Positions 7,167 through 15,946 are shown, counted from the stretch's first letter. The stretch: 42,290 nt of DNA from Elusimicrobiota bacterium (GCA_029267355.1 JAJUJA010000006.1:1-42290); one strand, 5' to 3'. Notes: generated from the letters alone by a model not told the origin. Translations and numbers: made by a program.

Positions 7167-9515
7167 CTATTTCTTGGGAATGCCGGGCATCAAATACTCC
7201 TGTTCGCCCTCATCCTCATACTCATAAACATATTCCTCTTCATCAGACTCTTTCGGTTTTGACTCGGGTTTTGTCTCAGGCTTTTTCTCTTCAGCCTTTT
7301 TTTCCTGCGCGGGCTTTACCGCCTGTTTATTTTCGCCATGAATATTTTTGGTTTTAGTTTTGGCTTTCTTCGGCGAGACTTTGCCTGACTGAGGATTTTC
7401 TGCCTTCTTTTGAGGCTCATTGACCACAACAGTTTTTTTGTCTAAGGATTGTTTCGGCGGTGCTGTCCCTTCATCGGCTTCAATTATATATCCGGCCAGA
7501 TCATTGGAAGGCCTTATTTTCTTGTTCTTATAATCAACTTCAAAAAGATAGTAGACAGGCATTTTTCCGCCGGGAAACTCGGCAAAAACATTATAATTAT
7601 CTTCCGTCATCTTCTGAGCTCTCCACGTTATGGCTTTTGAATCTAGGCTGCTTTTCTGCGCATGCTCAATGACGAGATTTTCTATGGTTTTATCGGTCCC
7701 TTCCTTTATGTATGTTCTGACAAAATAAACGGCTTCATCTGAAAGGTCTTTTGATGCAGACGATGCGGAGGCGGTAGAAACCTCCACGCCCTGCGAAGGC
7801 TGAGAAACGGGAGGAGGAGTAATATTTTTACTGCCGCCTTCATTCTTCGCCTTTTTAGCCGGAGGGACAAAAGGCATATATACTGTCAAATCTATTATGC
7901 CGGCGCTTCTTAAAGCGAGGCTCATGGCTATACCTATGCCGGCCGCCAGTATAATCGAAAGAACGGCTTTTAAAACGGTCTTAAAAACAGGTCCTAAATC
8001 AATTTTCTTCTTTTCCGCAGGCGCTGCTGACTGCTGCGGTTCATCTTTTTTGTTTTGAACCGCCGGCGCGGGAGCAGCAGGCGCCTGAGGTTTTTCGGAC
8101 CTGGGAACCTCTTCACCTGACATTACTGCGCTGTCATAATTTTTTTCTATCTGTATCGCGGGCGCGCTCATGGGCGGAGTTTTTGGAATTGCCGCGCCTG
8201 AATCAAGTTTTTTTTCAATGGATAAAATTTTATTCTCTATATTTTTAAGAGAGGAGTTTATCTCCGCGGTATCAAAGGAATTTATCCTGTTTCCAAGTAT
8301 TTCTATCTTTGAATCCAGATATGTTCTAAGAGACGAAAGATCGTCCTTGCCGGCGCTGTTTGAAGCGAATTTTTCAATCAGGGCAAGTATCTTTTCGGTC
8401 TCTCTGTTTATCTCGTCTATTTTTTTGCCGGCTTCTTTTAACTGCGAAAAATCGGCGCTTATATCCTGTTTCACATTTGCGCCTGAAGAAACGCTTCCGC
8501 TTAATTCCTGAGATGATTGCTGACTTAAATCGCTTGACGGCAAATCAAAAGATTTCTCCGCTGACATATCATCTGAAACCGGAGATTTTCCGGCCGGCTC
8601 CTGAATTTCCGGCTGAGTCTGGGAGTTCATCTCAGGCGGCAGGGAAAGGCTATCGGGCAAGCTCAAATTGCTTAAATCAGGCAAAGCGGAATCAGCCGAA
8701 GAGGATGCGTCTTTTAACGGATCAGCGCCGGCGCTTAAGGGCGCGGTTTCAGGCAAAGCTGAATCAAACGGAGCAGCTTCGGATTTTAACGGATCCGCAT
8801 TATTCCCATCGGCAGGCGAAACGCCCCCTGATAAATCCGGGCCGGAGCTTAAGGGCGTAATTTCAGGCAAAGGCTTTAAATCAATAGAGGGGGCTATGTC
8901 CGGCAGTTCATTTTTGGCAGTATCAAGTCCGGGTAATCCCTGATCGCCGGTATCGGCAGGCGGTGCGCCTGAAGGATTTGATGCATCCGCACCGGCGCTT
9001 AAAGGCGTAATTTCAGGCAAATCTATTTTAGGCAGTAAAGTTTCATTGTTTTCCTTGGCAGTTTCCTCTGGAGTTTCCGGGACTTTTTGTGGATCCTGCG
9101 CCTGATTCTTTTCGTTTGGAACTTCATTATTTTCCTCTTTCTTAAAAAAATTCTCCTGTCTTCTTGCTATTTGGGAAAGAGAAATAGGGTCCAGCGGGCT
9201 TTGCGCCTGCGGCTGCGGCTCAGCCTGCGAGGAGATGGCGGCGTCTATGCTCTTTATCTCTATGTTTCCAAAATTATGGAAAGGGTTATTAAAGCCGGAA
9301 TCGGTCGGATTTGCAGACATGCTTCTTGCTGAGGTATTTGAAATCAGGGCCGATATTTCAGGAAAAGAGGCGGCTTCCTTCCAGTCTTCGGTTTTTTCCC
9401 CCACAGGAGACTGCGGGCATAAAAGCGTGGAATTTGTGAATTGAGGAAGCTTTATCAGCTCTTCTTTCTCATAGGGGCCGAGTATCTCGTTATTTATATA
9501 AGCCCAGTATTTCAT
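7167..9515 (-). CDS. GYF-domain membrane protein with long disordered Pro/Ser/Glu region
   Basis: The product is 782 aa. Residues 1-60 match the bacterial GYF_2 domain (WAYINNEILGPYEKEEL), a small module that binds proline-rich peptides in eukaryotic relatives. Residues 90-365 are low-complexity and contain repeats built on the core LPEITPLSAGAD/LPEITPLSSGPD/LPETAPLSAGAD. A coiled coil follows (about 370-440), then a Pro/Ala linker, one membrane segment (about 515-535), a small folded region, and a lysine-rich tail ending in an acidic EEEYVYEYEDEGEQEY stretch. The function is unknown. The topology suggests a cytoplasmic GYF domain and a C-terminal domain across the membrane. A good Shine-Dalgarno sequence (AGAGGTGG) supports the start. 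The gene is convergent with the GGDEF pair, with one base between stops. Confidence 0.8.
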   Translation of the reverse strand: MKYWAYINNEILGPYEKEELIKLPQFTNSTLLCPQSPVGEKTEDWKEAASFPEISALISNTSARSMSANPTDSGFNNPFHNFGNIEIKSIDAAISSQAEPQPQAQSPLDPISLSQIARRQENFFKKEENNEVPNEKNQAQDPQKVPETPEETAKENNETLLPKIDLPEITPLSAGADASNPSGAPPADTGDQGLPGLDTAKNELPDIAPSIDLKPLPEITPLSSGPDLSGGVSPADGNNADPLKSEAAPFDSALPETAPLSAGADPLKDASSSADSALPDLSNLSLPDSLSLPPEMNSQTQPEIQEPAGKSPVSDDMSAEKSFDLPSSDLSQQSSQELSGSVSSGANVKQDISADFSQLKEAGKKIDEINRETEKILALIEKFASNSAGKDDLSSLRTYLDSKIEILGNRINSFDTAEINSSLKNIENKILSIEKKLDSGAAIPKTPPMSAPAIQIEKNYDSAVMSGEEVPRSEKPQAPAAPAPAVQNKKDEPQQSAAPAEKKKIDLGPVFKTVLKAVLSIILAAGIGIAMSLALRSAGIIDLTVYMPFVPPAKKAKNEGGSKNITPPPVSQPSQGVEVSTASASSASKDLSDEAVYFVRTYIKEGTDKTIENLVIEHAQKSSLDSKAITWRAQKMTEDNYNVFAEFPGGKMPVYYLFEVDYKNKKIRPSNDLAGYIIEADEGTAPPKQSLDKKTVVVNEPQKKAENPQSGKVSPKKAKTKTKNIHGENKQAVKPAQEKKAEEKKPETKPESKPKESDEEEYVYEYEDEGEQEYLMPGIPKK

Positions 9516-9649
9516 AAGCCACCTCTAAGTTTATATAAGGTAAACATATGTTAAATTATATAAGCGGCTTGTTACAAAAATAATAACTTAAAGTTAAATA
9601 TATTGTACAATTACTGGAAGTTGGACCCGCATTTTACAGGGAGGTTTTT
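9516..9649. promoter_or_regulatory. AT-rich divergent promoter region
   Basis: This 134-bp region between two divergent membrane-protein genes is very AT-rich. TATATAA-type -10 boxes can be placed for the minus-strand GYF gene. For the plus-strand gene, TACAAT lies near 9605 followed by a leader with an AGGGAGG ribosome site. I see no convincing operator. Confidence 0.4.
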
Positions 9650-10423
9650 ATGCCGGGCAAGAAAATTTTATATTTTTCTCTGGCCGTCTTTATAGCCGTA
9701 ATTGCCGCCTATAACCTTTTAATGCGCGGCTATTTTACAGACGAAAACTATGAACCCGAAACTGAAAGCGCTCAGGAACAAACATTTTTAAATCAGATGA
9801 AACAAAAAGAACAGGACCTTAAGAATCAAAGGCCTATGCCGGAAAATCAGCTTAAAGGCAAAGAAACATTTGAAACGGAGGCGATAAAGATAATAAAAGA
9901 TAAAAATTTCAGCGAAGTTGCGGAAAAGCCCAAGTCTCCAATGCAGCAGCTTCTGGAAATGGCCAAAGGCAAGGACAAAAACCCGATTTATCTCTCTGAG
10001 AATGACCTTAACAAAAAAATAAACCTTTACGACAGGGTATCAACATCGGAAAAACTGAAACCTTCGAAAGTTCCGCTGCCTGGCGAAGAGCAGCCGACAA
10101 GACTCTCAAGGATATCCGCCCCGGTAACTTATAAAATTTTTAGAAATAAGAATGAATGGGAAATTTTTCTCAGAGACCATAAGGTGCGGGAGATAAAACC
10201 TGATTTTTCAAAAAATGACATTTTGATACTTGTCTCAAACTCCGAATTGCCCAGCGGAATTTTTCTGGCCGATTCCTTCAAGAAGGAAAAAAATACGGCT
10301 ACGGTCTATTACAGAGTAAATCCGCTTGAAATGTCCTCAAAATCGGAAACAAAAAATCAATTTCATTATTCGGCGCTCAATATCCCCAAGAATTGCGAAA
10401 TAAAACTGGAGCAGATAGACTAA
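9650..10423 (+). CDS. Single-pass membrane protein with PrcB-like C-terminal domain
   Basis: The product is 257 aa. One N-terminal membrane segment (about residues 4-25) is followed by a charged linker rich in Lys/Glu/Gln (about 30-130). The folded C-terminal region (about 150-257) contains FRNKNEWEIF, PDFSKNDILILVS, LPSGIFLADSF and a closing FHYSALNIPK. That order of motifs resembles the PrcB C-terminal family, known as a subunit of a spirochaete protease complex. The resemblance is by eye and not proven. The start is supported by AGGGAGG seven bases upstream. The stop codon overlaps the pdxA stop on the other strand. Confidence 0.6.
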   Translation: MPGKKILYFSLAVFIAVIAAYNLLMRGYFTDENYEPETESAQEQTFLNQMKQKEQDLKNQRPMPENQLKGKETFETEAIKIIKDKNFSEVAEKPKSPMQQLLEMAKGKDKNPIYLSENDLNKKINLYDRVSTSEKLKPSKVPLPGEEQPTRLSRISAPVTYKIFRNKNEWEIFLRDHKVREIKPDFSKNDILILVSNSELPSGIFLADSFKKEKNTATVYYRVNPLEMSSKSETKNQFHYSALNIPKNCEIKLEQID

Positions 10424-11328
10424 ACTCTCTCAAGGGCGAATTTTACGGCTTCAAGCATTGATGAGCAGTCTGCTTTATTCTTCCATGCTATATCAAAAGC
10501 GCAGCCGTGAGACGGCGAAGTTCTTATGAATGGAAGCTGCCATGTGGCATGCACGCAGGAGCCGAACTTTAGCCTTAAAGGCGCAAGCAGCTGGTCATGA
10601 TACATGAAAACAGCGGCCTTTGCCCCAAGTTTTTCATATTTCAGAAAAACATCATCAGGATTGAAAGGACCTGCCGTTTTGAAACCCATTTTTTCAATTT
10701 TTCTCATGGCCGGTTTTATGGCCCTTTCTTCTTCAAGGCCAAGAAAACCGTTTTCTCCGCAATGAGGATTAAGGCCTGAAAAAACGATCAAGTCTTTTTT
10801 TTCAAGCAAGCCGCTTTTCAAGAAAGCCCTGAATTTTTCAAGAATCCTGTCCGCCTTTATTGCGGACGGCGCTTTTTTTAACGGAATATGTTCTGTAATC
10901 AGAAAAGAATTAAAAGCGCCCTTATGAAAAGACATGGCGCATGATGTCTTAAATCTTTTTTCCAGATAATCGGTATGACCCATAAAAGGCAGACCTGCCA
11001 TTTTCCACGCCTCCTTGCTTACAGGGGCCGTAACGACCGCAGCGGCAAATCCACCGGCGGCAAACCTGCAGGCCAGAACAAAAGATTTGAACGAAACAAG
11101 ACCGCTCTGAACGCTTATTCTGCCCGGCTTTAATTTGAAATTTTCGGCGGAAATATTAAGAGCGGGACAAAGCCTTTCTCCCCATCCCGCTCTCTTAAGA
11201 CAATCAATATTGCCTGTCAAAAGGATCCGTTTTCGGTCGCCTGAAGGCAATTTTTTAAGCGCCCTTACGGCTATCTCAGGGCCTATCCCCGAGGGATCTC
11301 CGCAGGAAATTATTATCTTGCGGCTCAT
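10420..11328 (-). CDS. pdxA: 4-hydroxythreonine-4-phosphate dehydrogenase
   Basis: The product is 302 aa, slightly shorter than E. coli PdxA. It opens with the family signature SCGDPSGIGPEIA, followed by TAPVSKEA and GHTDYLE. The metal-binding histidines are visible in GHTDYLE, in NPHCGE and in MYHDQLLAP. The enzyme oxidises 4-phosphohydroxy-threonine in the deoxyxylulose-5-phosphate-independent arm of PLP synthesis (pyridoxal 5'-phosphate). The start codon overlaps the stop of the surA-like frame (ATGA). The surA-pdxA gene order is also found in E. coli, which supports both identifications. The stop codon shares bases with that of the convergent gene. Confidence 0.95.
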   Translation of the reverse strand: MSRKIIISCGDPSGIGPEIAVRALKKLPSGDRKRILLTGNIDCLKRAGWGERLCPALNISAENFKLKPGRISVQSGLVSFKSFVLACRFAAGGFAAAVVTAPVSKEAWKMAGLPFMGHTDYLEKRFKTSCAMSFHKGAFNSFLITEHIPLKKAPSAIKADRILEKFRAFLKSGLLEKKDLIVFSGLNPHCGENGFLGLEEERAIKPAMRKIEKMGFKTAGPFNPDDVFLKYEKLGAKAAVFMYHDQLLAPLRLKFGSCVHATWQLPFIRTSPSHGCAFDIAWKNKADCSSMLEAVKFALERV

Positions 11329-12380
11329 TTTCCAAAGTATTCTATCTTTGCCTCTTTTCTGAGGTTCTCCGTATATTTCTCAACCTCATCAGCAAAAGCA
11401 TTCTGCATTATTATCTGCGCTATATCCTCTTTGGCCAGTTCATATTTGAGTTTTTGGGCTATCCTTTTCTCATCAACTCTAACTATATGATAGCCGAACT
11501 TGCTTTCTATGGGCTGAGAAATCTGGCCAGGGCACATCTTGAATACCGGCTTTTCCAGCTCTTCAGGCAGCATTCCGCTTATTACATAGCCGATATCCCC
11601 GCCTCTAACGGCGCTCTGTTTGTCTTTTGAAAATTTTTCAGCCAACTCCTCAAAGTCGGCACCGTTATCCAGCTCTTTCTTTATCCTGTTGGCTTCATTA
11701 AGGGCCTTATTTTTATCGGTTATGGAGTCGCTTTAAGGTTTTATCAGTATATGCCTTACTCTAAGGCGCTCTGAAATCAATTCCTTGAATTTGGCCGCTA
11801 TATTGGAATACTCTTCGTATTCTTCCTGTTTTATGGACGGATCTCTGGGCTTGCCGTCCAATACGGCTTTGACATTGTCAAAATACGCCTTTATATCCTT
11901 TTCCTGAGGCGGCTTGACTTTGGGCCTTACAGTCTCTTCTATAAGCTTTCTGGCCATAAGATCCCTTTTGACCTTTTCTCTGAACTGCGCCATTGTCAGG
12001 CCCTGTCTTTTTAGTTCCTGCGCCAGTATTTCATCAGCAGCGGCGGGATTTTCGGCCTGAAATCTTCTCTTTATCTCGGCAACGCCGTCATCTATCTGTC
12101 TTTCATAAACTTTAAGCTTCATTGACTCGGCCTTCTGCCTTAAAAGCGCCTCATTTATCAGCTTATCCATGACCATTTTATCCATTTTTTCAGAAGAGTC
12201 CTTCTGTGAAAGGAAATCAGGCGATATGGCGGCATATTGCTCAGAAAGCATTTCCTTATTTTTATTGAGTTCGCTGAGAAGTATCGGCTCGCCGTTAACC
12301 TTGGCTATAACTTTTTCTTCCTGGGCAAAGGCAGCGCCGCAGAGAATGAAAAGGGGCAGCAGTTTACTTATACCTTTCAT
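11325..12380 (-). pseudogene. surA: SurA-like periplasmic parvulin chaperone interrupted by an in-frame TAA
   Basis: One reading frame of 352 codons is broken only by TAA at codon 216 (11733-11735). The first part has a signal peptide (ending near AFAQ), a SurA-type N-terminal domain (VNGEPILLSEL) and ends in RVRHILIKP, the start of a parvulin domain. After the stop the same frame continues with SDSITDK, the helix ADFEELAEKFS and GGDIGYV, then SKFGYHIVRVDEKR, which completes the parvulin domain. There is no frameshift. A single base change in one codon would restore a full-length protein. Shine-Dalgarno GGAGG precedes the ATG. The gene lies between a foldase-like lipoprotein and pdxA. It may be a nonsense mutation, a sequence error or, less likely, readthrough. 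Confidence 0.85.
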
Positions 12381-13185
12381 CTAAAACCTCCACCTTATAT
12401 TTCTTCTGAAGTTTGGCTATATATTCGTCAAATTTCTTTTTCTCAAGCACTCTTCTTACCCTTTCGGAATTTTCAAGTTTGCTTAAATCAAGCGGCGTCT
12501 CGGAATTTTTCTTTATTATATGAAAACCCATCTTGGAAGCCACTACGCCCTGTATCTCGCCGACTTTCATCTTAGTTATCATATCCTCAAGCTCGGGAAC
12601 GAATTCTCCCGGCAGTATCGGAGGCAGTTTGCCGCCGGCCACTGTACCCTCGTATTTCTTGTCTTCAGATATCTTGGAAAAAGATGTTCCGGATTTTATT
12701 CTTTTAAGTATCTCCTCAGCTTTTTCATAAGTGTCCGCTACTATATGCTCAAGAGAAACCATCTTCGGATGAGCCGCGGCATAGTCCTTTATTTCGGCAT
12801 CCGTCACTTCCAGCTCCTTTTTCTTTAAATCTTCCATAAACATTCTGGTCAGCAGATATTCTCTGTATTCCTTGAGCCTGTTTTCAGATTCCTTGCGCAT
12901 TTCCTCAATCCTTTCCCTGTATTCCTTGGAATTTCTCACAGGGCTGTTCTCTGAGGCCATTTTGACGAGTTTCTCGTTTATAAGCATATCCAGAAATTGC
13001 TTTCTTCCCGGGGCGCTTGAAAGAAATTTATTCGCCTCCGGCCCAAGTTCGGCTATCTTTTCCTCAAGATAGTTTTCTGTTATAACCGATCCGCCTACCC
13101 TGGCTATATTTTTTTCATTCGTCTTTTTGCCCTGGCAGGAAAAGAAAAACGCGCAAACAGAAAAAACAATTATTGTTCTTTTCAT
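12364..13185 (-). CDS. Lipoprotein peptidyl-prolyl isomerase/foldase (PpiC/PrsA-like)
   Basis: The product is 273 aa. The N-terminus has a lipobox FFFSC with the lipidated cysteine at residue 17. A SurA/PrsA-type N-terminal region (RVGGSVITENYLEEKI) precedes a parvulin domain (about residues 140-235) with SLEHIVADTYEKAEEIL, SGTSFSKISEDKKY, GGKLPPILPGEFVPELED and MGFHIIKKN. It should act as a periplasmic foldase attached to the membrane. It overlaps the surA-like start by 17 bp, so the two are co-translated. The ATG has no Shine-Dalgarno sequence. AT-rich -10-like sequence precedes it but not at the fixed 6-nt spacing seen elsewhere. Confidence 0.85.
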   Translation of the reverse strand: MKRTIIVFSVCAFFFSCQGKKTNEKNIARVGGSVITENYLEEKIAELGPEANKFLSSAPGRKQFLDMLINEKLVKMASENSPVRNSKEYRERIEEMRKESENRLKEYREYLLTRMFMEDLKKKELEVTDAEIKDYAAAHPKMVSLEHIVADTYEKAEEILKRIKSGTSFSKISEDKKYEGTVAGGKLPPILPGEFVPELEDMITKMKVGEIQGVVASKMGFHIIKKNSETPLDLSKLENSERVRRVLEKKKFDEYIAKLQKKYKVEVLDERYK

Positions 13186-13256
13186 AGTATTAATAATTTA
13201 GCATTTTTTGTCATATTTTTCTTGCCAACAGCCCGCTAATTTAATAAAAGTGAAAT
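13186..13256. promoter_or_regulatory. Divergent promoter region of foldase operon and Nudix gene
   Basis: On the plus strand a TAAAAG -10-like hexamer (13245-13250) sits 6 nt before the Nudix ATG, with TTGCCA further upstream. On the minus strand AT-rich hexamers such as TAAATT lie 9 nt before the foldase ATG. Neither start has a Shine-Dalgarno sequence. Confidence 0.4.
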
Positions 13257-13700
13257 ATGAGGAAGGTTGCACTGGCCATTATAAGAAAAAACGGCAGATA
13301 TCTCGTGGAAAAATTCAAAGACAAGGCATCAGGCCTTTATTTCTATAAATTGATGGGCGGCGGCATAGAGGAAAATGAGAGTCCGCAAAATGCCCTGGCA
13401 AGGGAAATAAAGGAAGAGCTTAAAAGCGATATAAACATCATTTCAGAGCCCCTGATTTACAAAGACTCTTTTCTCTACCTTGGTATTCAAAGGGAAATAG
13501 AGGCTTATATAATGGAGGCAAATTTCAGGCAGGAGCGGGATTATGCCTTCACGCAAAAATTCGTCTATTCCCCTGAAGGAATTTTTTTAAGCATAGCCAT
13601 GTGGAAAAGTCCGGCTGAAATAATTGCTGAAAAACTTGAGCTTTACCCGAGGCCGGTGCTTGAAAGGCTTTCAGACTACGGCAGTTTAAAACAGCAATAA
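13257..13700 (+). CDS. Nudix hydrolase
   Basis: The product is 147 aa, the usual size for a one-domain Nudix enzyme. The Nudix box runs from GGGIEENESP through AREIKEEL (about residues 35-55). It keeps the catalytic REIKEE core, but the usual glycine two residues after EE is replaced by lysine. The family hydrolyses nucleoside diphosphates linked to another group, and the substrate cannot be predicted. No Shine-Dalgarno sequence is present. A -10-like box 6 nt upstream suggests a leaderless message. The tmRNA gene follows convergently 44 bp downstream. Confidence 0.88.
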   Translation: MRKVALAIIRKNGRYLVEKFKDKASGLYFYKLMGGGIEENESPQNALAREIKEELKSDINIISEPLIYKDSFLYLGIQREIEAYIMEANFRQERDYAFTQKFVYSPEGIFLSIAMWKSPAEIIAEKLELYPRPVLERLSDYGSLKQQ

Positions 13701-13744
13701 TTTTTTCATTTGGGCGGGATTTTCCAGGTACAACTGGAAAATAC

Positions 13745-14097
13745 GGTGGAGGCGCCGGGATTCGCACCCGGGTCCATAAGCCGTTCGTCACAATCACTAC
13801 ATGCTTAGCCCCGGATAATTTTTCGGAAGATTTATAAGTCCGGGACAGCCAAAAACCTTCCTATCTCCGTTTAGTCTTTCGCCTGCGCCCACGAAAACAC
13901 AAACGCAGACGGCATTCCGCTTATGACGCTAACCCCGCTGCGCGGAAAGCGGCGGGAAGCGAGGCCCAACTTAAGCGTGAGCCCAAGCCATCTCGTTGGA
14001 GTTGGCAGTTGTTGTTTTGACCCTTTTTACATGGCCGGGGTCATCCATGGCATGCGATTGAGGCGAAGCATGACTCATGTCGAAGCTGGTCGCCCCC
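13745..14097 (-). ncRNA. ssrA: Transfer-messenger RNA (tmRNA)
   Basis: The 5' end GGGGGCG pairs with the 3' end CGCCTCC to form a tRNA-like acceptor stem with one G-U pair. The 3' half holds a T-arm, CCGGG-TGCGAAT-CCCGG. Between them lies the tag frame: after GGGTC the resume codon AAA starts KTTTANSNEMAWAHA and then TAA (minus strand, about 13971-14018). With the alanine carried by tmRNA the tag would be AKTTTANSNEMAWAHA. GC-rich inverted repeats after the tag fit the pseudoknots. The terminal CCA is not encoded (CCG in the DNA). The RNA rescues stalled ribosomes together with SmpB. A TAAAAT about 25 nt upstream may be its -10 box. Confidence 0.93.
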
Positions 14098-14146
14098 TCA
14101 AAGAACATACATATATTTTAGCAGAGAAAGCCCGAAATTTAAAGAG

Positions 14147-15199
14147 TTATCTGCCGCTTACGGAAGCGTAGATAAGAGCGCCGCCTTTAAGTTTTGAAAT
14201 AATATCGGTCACAGTCTCAAAACTGACGGCCAGACAGCCCCATGATCTGCCGGCTTTGGCATTGGCCTCGCGGACATAGGCCGAAGGATGCAAAACTACA
14301 GCCCTTTCAAAAACATTGGAGTTTGTGGAAGAAAGGCCGTGCAGTTTAAGCGACTTTCCGTACTTTCCTTCATAAACGCTGCCTGTCAAATAAAAGCCGA
14401 CCGAGCTGGCCTTTGATTGCGGCCTATTGCTGAAAAAAGTGGCGTAACCGTCATTATCCGGATCAGAGCCCGACCCATGCGCGACATGTACGGCCTTAAC
14501 CGATGAATCCTTGACGCCTATTATGAAAAATCTGCTTTTGCTGGAATGCTTGCCGAAATCAACTACGCCTATATATTCTTTATTGCCTATTTTTGAGTAA
14601 TTTTCCTTGAAATAATCCAAAGCCTGTTTCTTTAAATCCTCGGGCAGGCCGGCTGAATCGCTTATGACAAAATTCTGCTCGTCAAAAGAAGGCTGCTGAA
14701 CGCCAGGCGCCGGGGCCGGCGGATTATAGTAGGAGATGTACTCAGTTTCAGCCGAGTAATCAGGCCGGGCTATCGGGGCTTCTTCTTCGGTTTCATCGTC
14801 GTTTAAGCTTTCATCAACCTGAACAGGCTCAAAAAAAGCGTTCTTTATCTCAATGTCGCCGTCTTCATAAACGTGAACATAGCCGCTTGAGACCGGATTG
14901 TCAACGGAATAGGATATTTTCTCCTCTTCCTCTATGTTTTTACATACTCTTCTGACATCGTCCATCGTGATATCGGGAGTTTCATGCTTGAGATTTTTTA
15001 TTATCTTCCTTTCAGCCATTGAAAATTTCAGACTGGTCAATTTCTTTATGTCCTTCTTTTCTATTTTCTCGCATATATTTTTAAATTTTTTCGTATCCAA
15101 ATCCTTCATTATGCTTTCTGCTCTTTCCTCTTCTATCGTCTTGGCCGACAATAAGGAAGCTGAGACAGCCAGGATTGCCATGATTTGTATTGTTCTCAT
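14147..15199 (-). CDS. Secreted L,D-transpeptidase (YkuD_2-type catalytic domain)
   Basis: The product is 350 aa. A signal peptide (about residues 1-19) is followed by a helical lysine-rich region (20-95), an acidic Pro-rich linker (about 110-180) and the catalytic domain (about 180-350). The domain shows KLHGLSSTNSN and VLHPSAYV, and the nucleophile cysteine C322 in GRSWGCLAVS. This is the signature of the murein L,D-transpeptidase catalytic family, which forms 3-3 crosslinks or attaches proteins to peptidoglycan. GAGAGGG precedes the start, and a TACAAT -10 box (15217-15222) gives a very short leader. Confidence 0.88.
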   Translation of the reverse strand: MRTIQIMAILAVSASLLSAKTIEEERAESIMKDLDTKKFKNICEKIEKKDIKKLTSLKFSMAERKIIKNLKHETPDITMDDVRRVCKNIEEEEKISYSVDNPVSSGYVHVYEDGDIEIKNAFFEPVQVDESLNDDETEEEAPIARPDYSAETEYISYYNPPAPAPGVQQPSFDEQNFVISDSAGLPEDLKKQALDYFKENYSKIGNKEYIGVVDFGKHSSKSRFFIIGVKDSSVKAVHVAHGSGSDPDNDGYATFFSNRPQSKASSVGFYLTGSVYEGKYGKSLKLHGLSSTNSNVFERAVVLHPSAYVREANAKAGRSWGCLAVSFETVTDIISKLKGGALIYASVSGR

Positions 15200-15216
15200 A
15201 TTTCCCTCTCAGAGAG

Positions 15217-15222
15217 ATTGTA
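15217..15222 (-). promoter_or_regulatory. -10 box of the L,D-transpeptidase gene
   Basis: TACAAT lies 17 nt before the ATG, with a GAGAGGG ribosome site between them. This is an example of the leadered promoter class in this window. The -35 is not clear. Confidence 0.45.
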
Positions 15223-15280
15223 AATCTTAAAAGCAGATTATTTAAGTAACCAAAGGCCTGTTTTTTATAGGTCCAGGGTC

Positions 15281-15946
15281 CTATTTTTTATTTTTTTCTT
15301 CTTTAACAAGCGAACCTGAAAACCATTGAAAAACCTCTGCCGCCCAGTTTTCAGCCACAGGAATCCCTTCCTTGAAAGAATAGTGAATGCCGTCGCCGCC
15401 CTGAGCCGGATACTCGGTCACTTTAGTGCTGTCAAACACATCGCAATACGGCGAAACCGCCTTATAAGTAAGCTCCAGTATTCTCGGCAAGTCTTGAGGA
15501 TTTTTTCTGGCATGGGGTTTTGTAACCCAGAAACATTTTGCGCCTGAATCTTTGACAAGCGAAGCCATGGACGACACATCTTCAACGGCAAATTCGTCTG
15601 AAAGCACATTGGCATAATTTGCGCCAAGCTCTATTATCACAAAAGCCGGCTTATTTTTCTCCATCAATTTTTTGAAATTCGGCGTATCGGCCTTAAGCCC
15701 GAAGGAAACTTTTCCCTCTTTATCCTTGAAAAAATAGCCGCAATTTGTCGTTTTGCCGTTAAACCACCATTGGGCGATTGAGCCGCAGGAAGCGTAGGTT
15801 TCAACGCTGTAACCTTTTTCCCTAAGCAAGAGATCAAGCTTCTTTCCGAAGGGCCCCACGCTGTGAGAGTCACCTATAAATAAAACGGATTGAGCGTTTG
15901 AAAAAGAAATTAGAGAAAAGAAAAAAAACAAAAAGAAAGATTTCAT
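15281..15946 (-). CDS. Secreted SGNH/GDSL-family hydrolase
   Basis: The product is 221 aa. A signal peptide ends near FSNAQ (residue 19). Block I is FIGDSHS with the nucleophile Ser27. A glycine and asparagine block is GANYAN, and the Asp/His pair lies in GGDGIHYS (D185, H188). This is a complete SGNH esterase core. The substrate is unknown; cell-wall or polysaccharide O-acetyl esters are common targets in periplasmic members. GGAGG lies just before the ATG, and TAGAAT is the probable -10 about 25 nt upstream. It may share a transcript with the L,D-transpeptidase 81 bp downstream. Confidence 0.82.
   Translation of the reverse strand: MKSFFLFFFFSLISFSNAQSVLFIGDSHSVGPFGKKLDLLLREKGYSVETYASCGSIAQWWFNGKTTNCGYFFKDKEGKVSFGLKADTPNFKKLMEKNKPAFVIIELGANYANVLSDEFAVEDVSSMASLVKDSGAKCFWVTKPHARKNPQDLPRILELTYKAVSPYCDVFDSTKVTEYPAQGGDGIHYSFKEGIPVAENWAAEVFQWFSGSLVKEEKNKK

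Noticed and set aside
8620-9020. Repeated DNA in the GYF gene as a CRISPR-like or mobile repeat
   Set aside because: The repeats are short, irregular and in frame. They encode the LPEITPLS peptide blocks of a disordered protein region.
13549-13797. Small minus-strand open frame overlapping the Nudix gene and the tmRNA 3' end
   Set aside because: It covers the tmRNA acceptor/T-arm and is antisense to the Nudix gene, with no ribosome site or recognisable protein.
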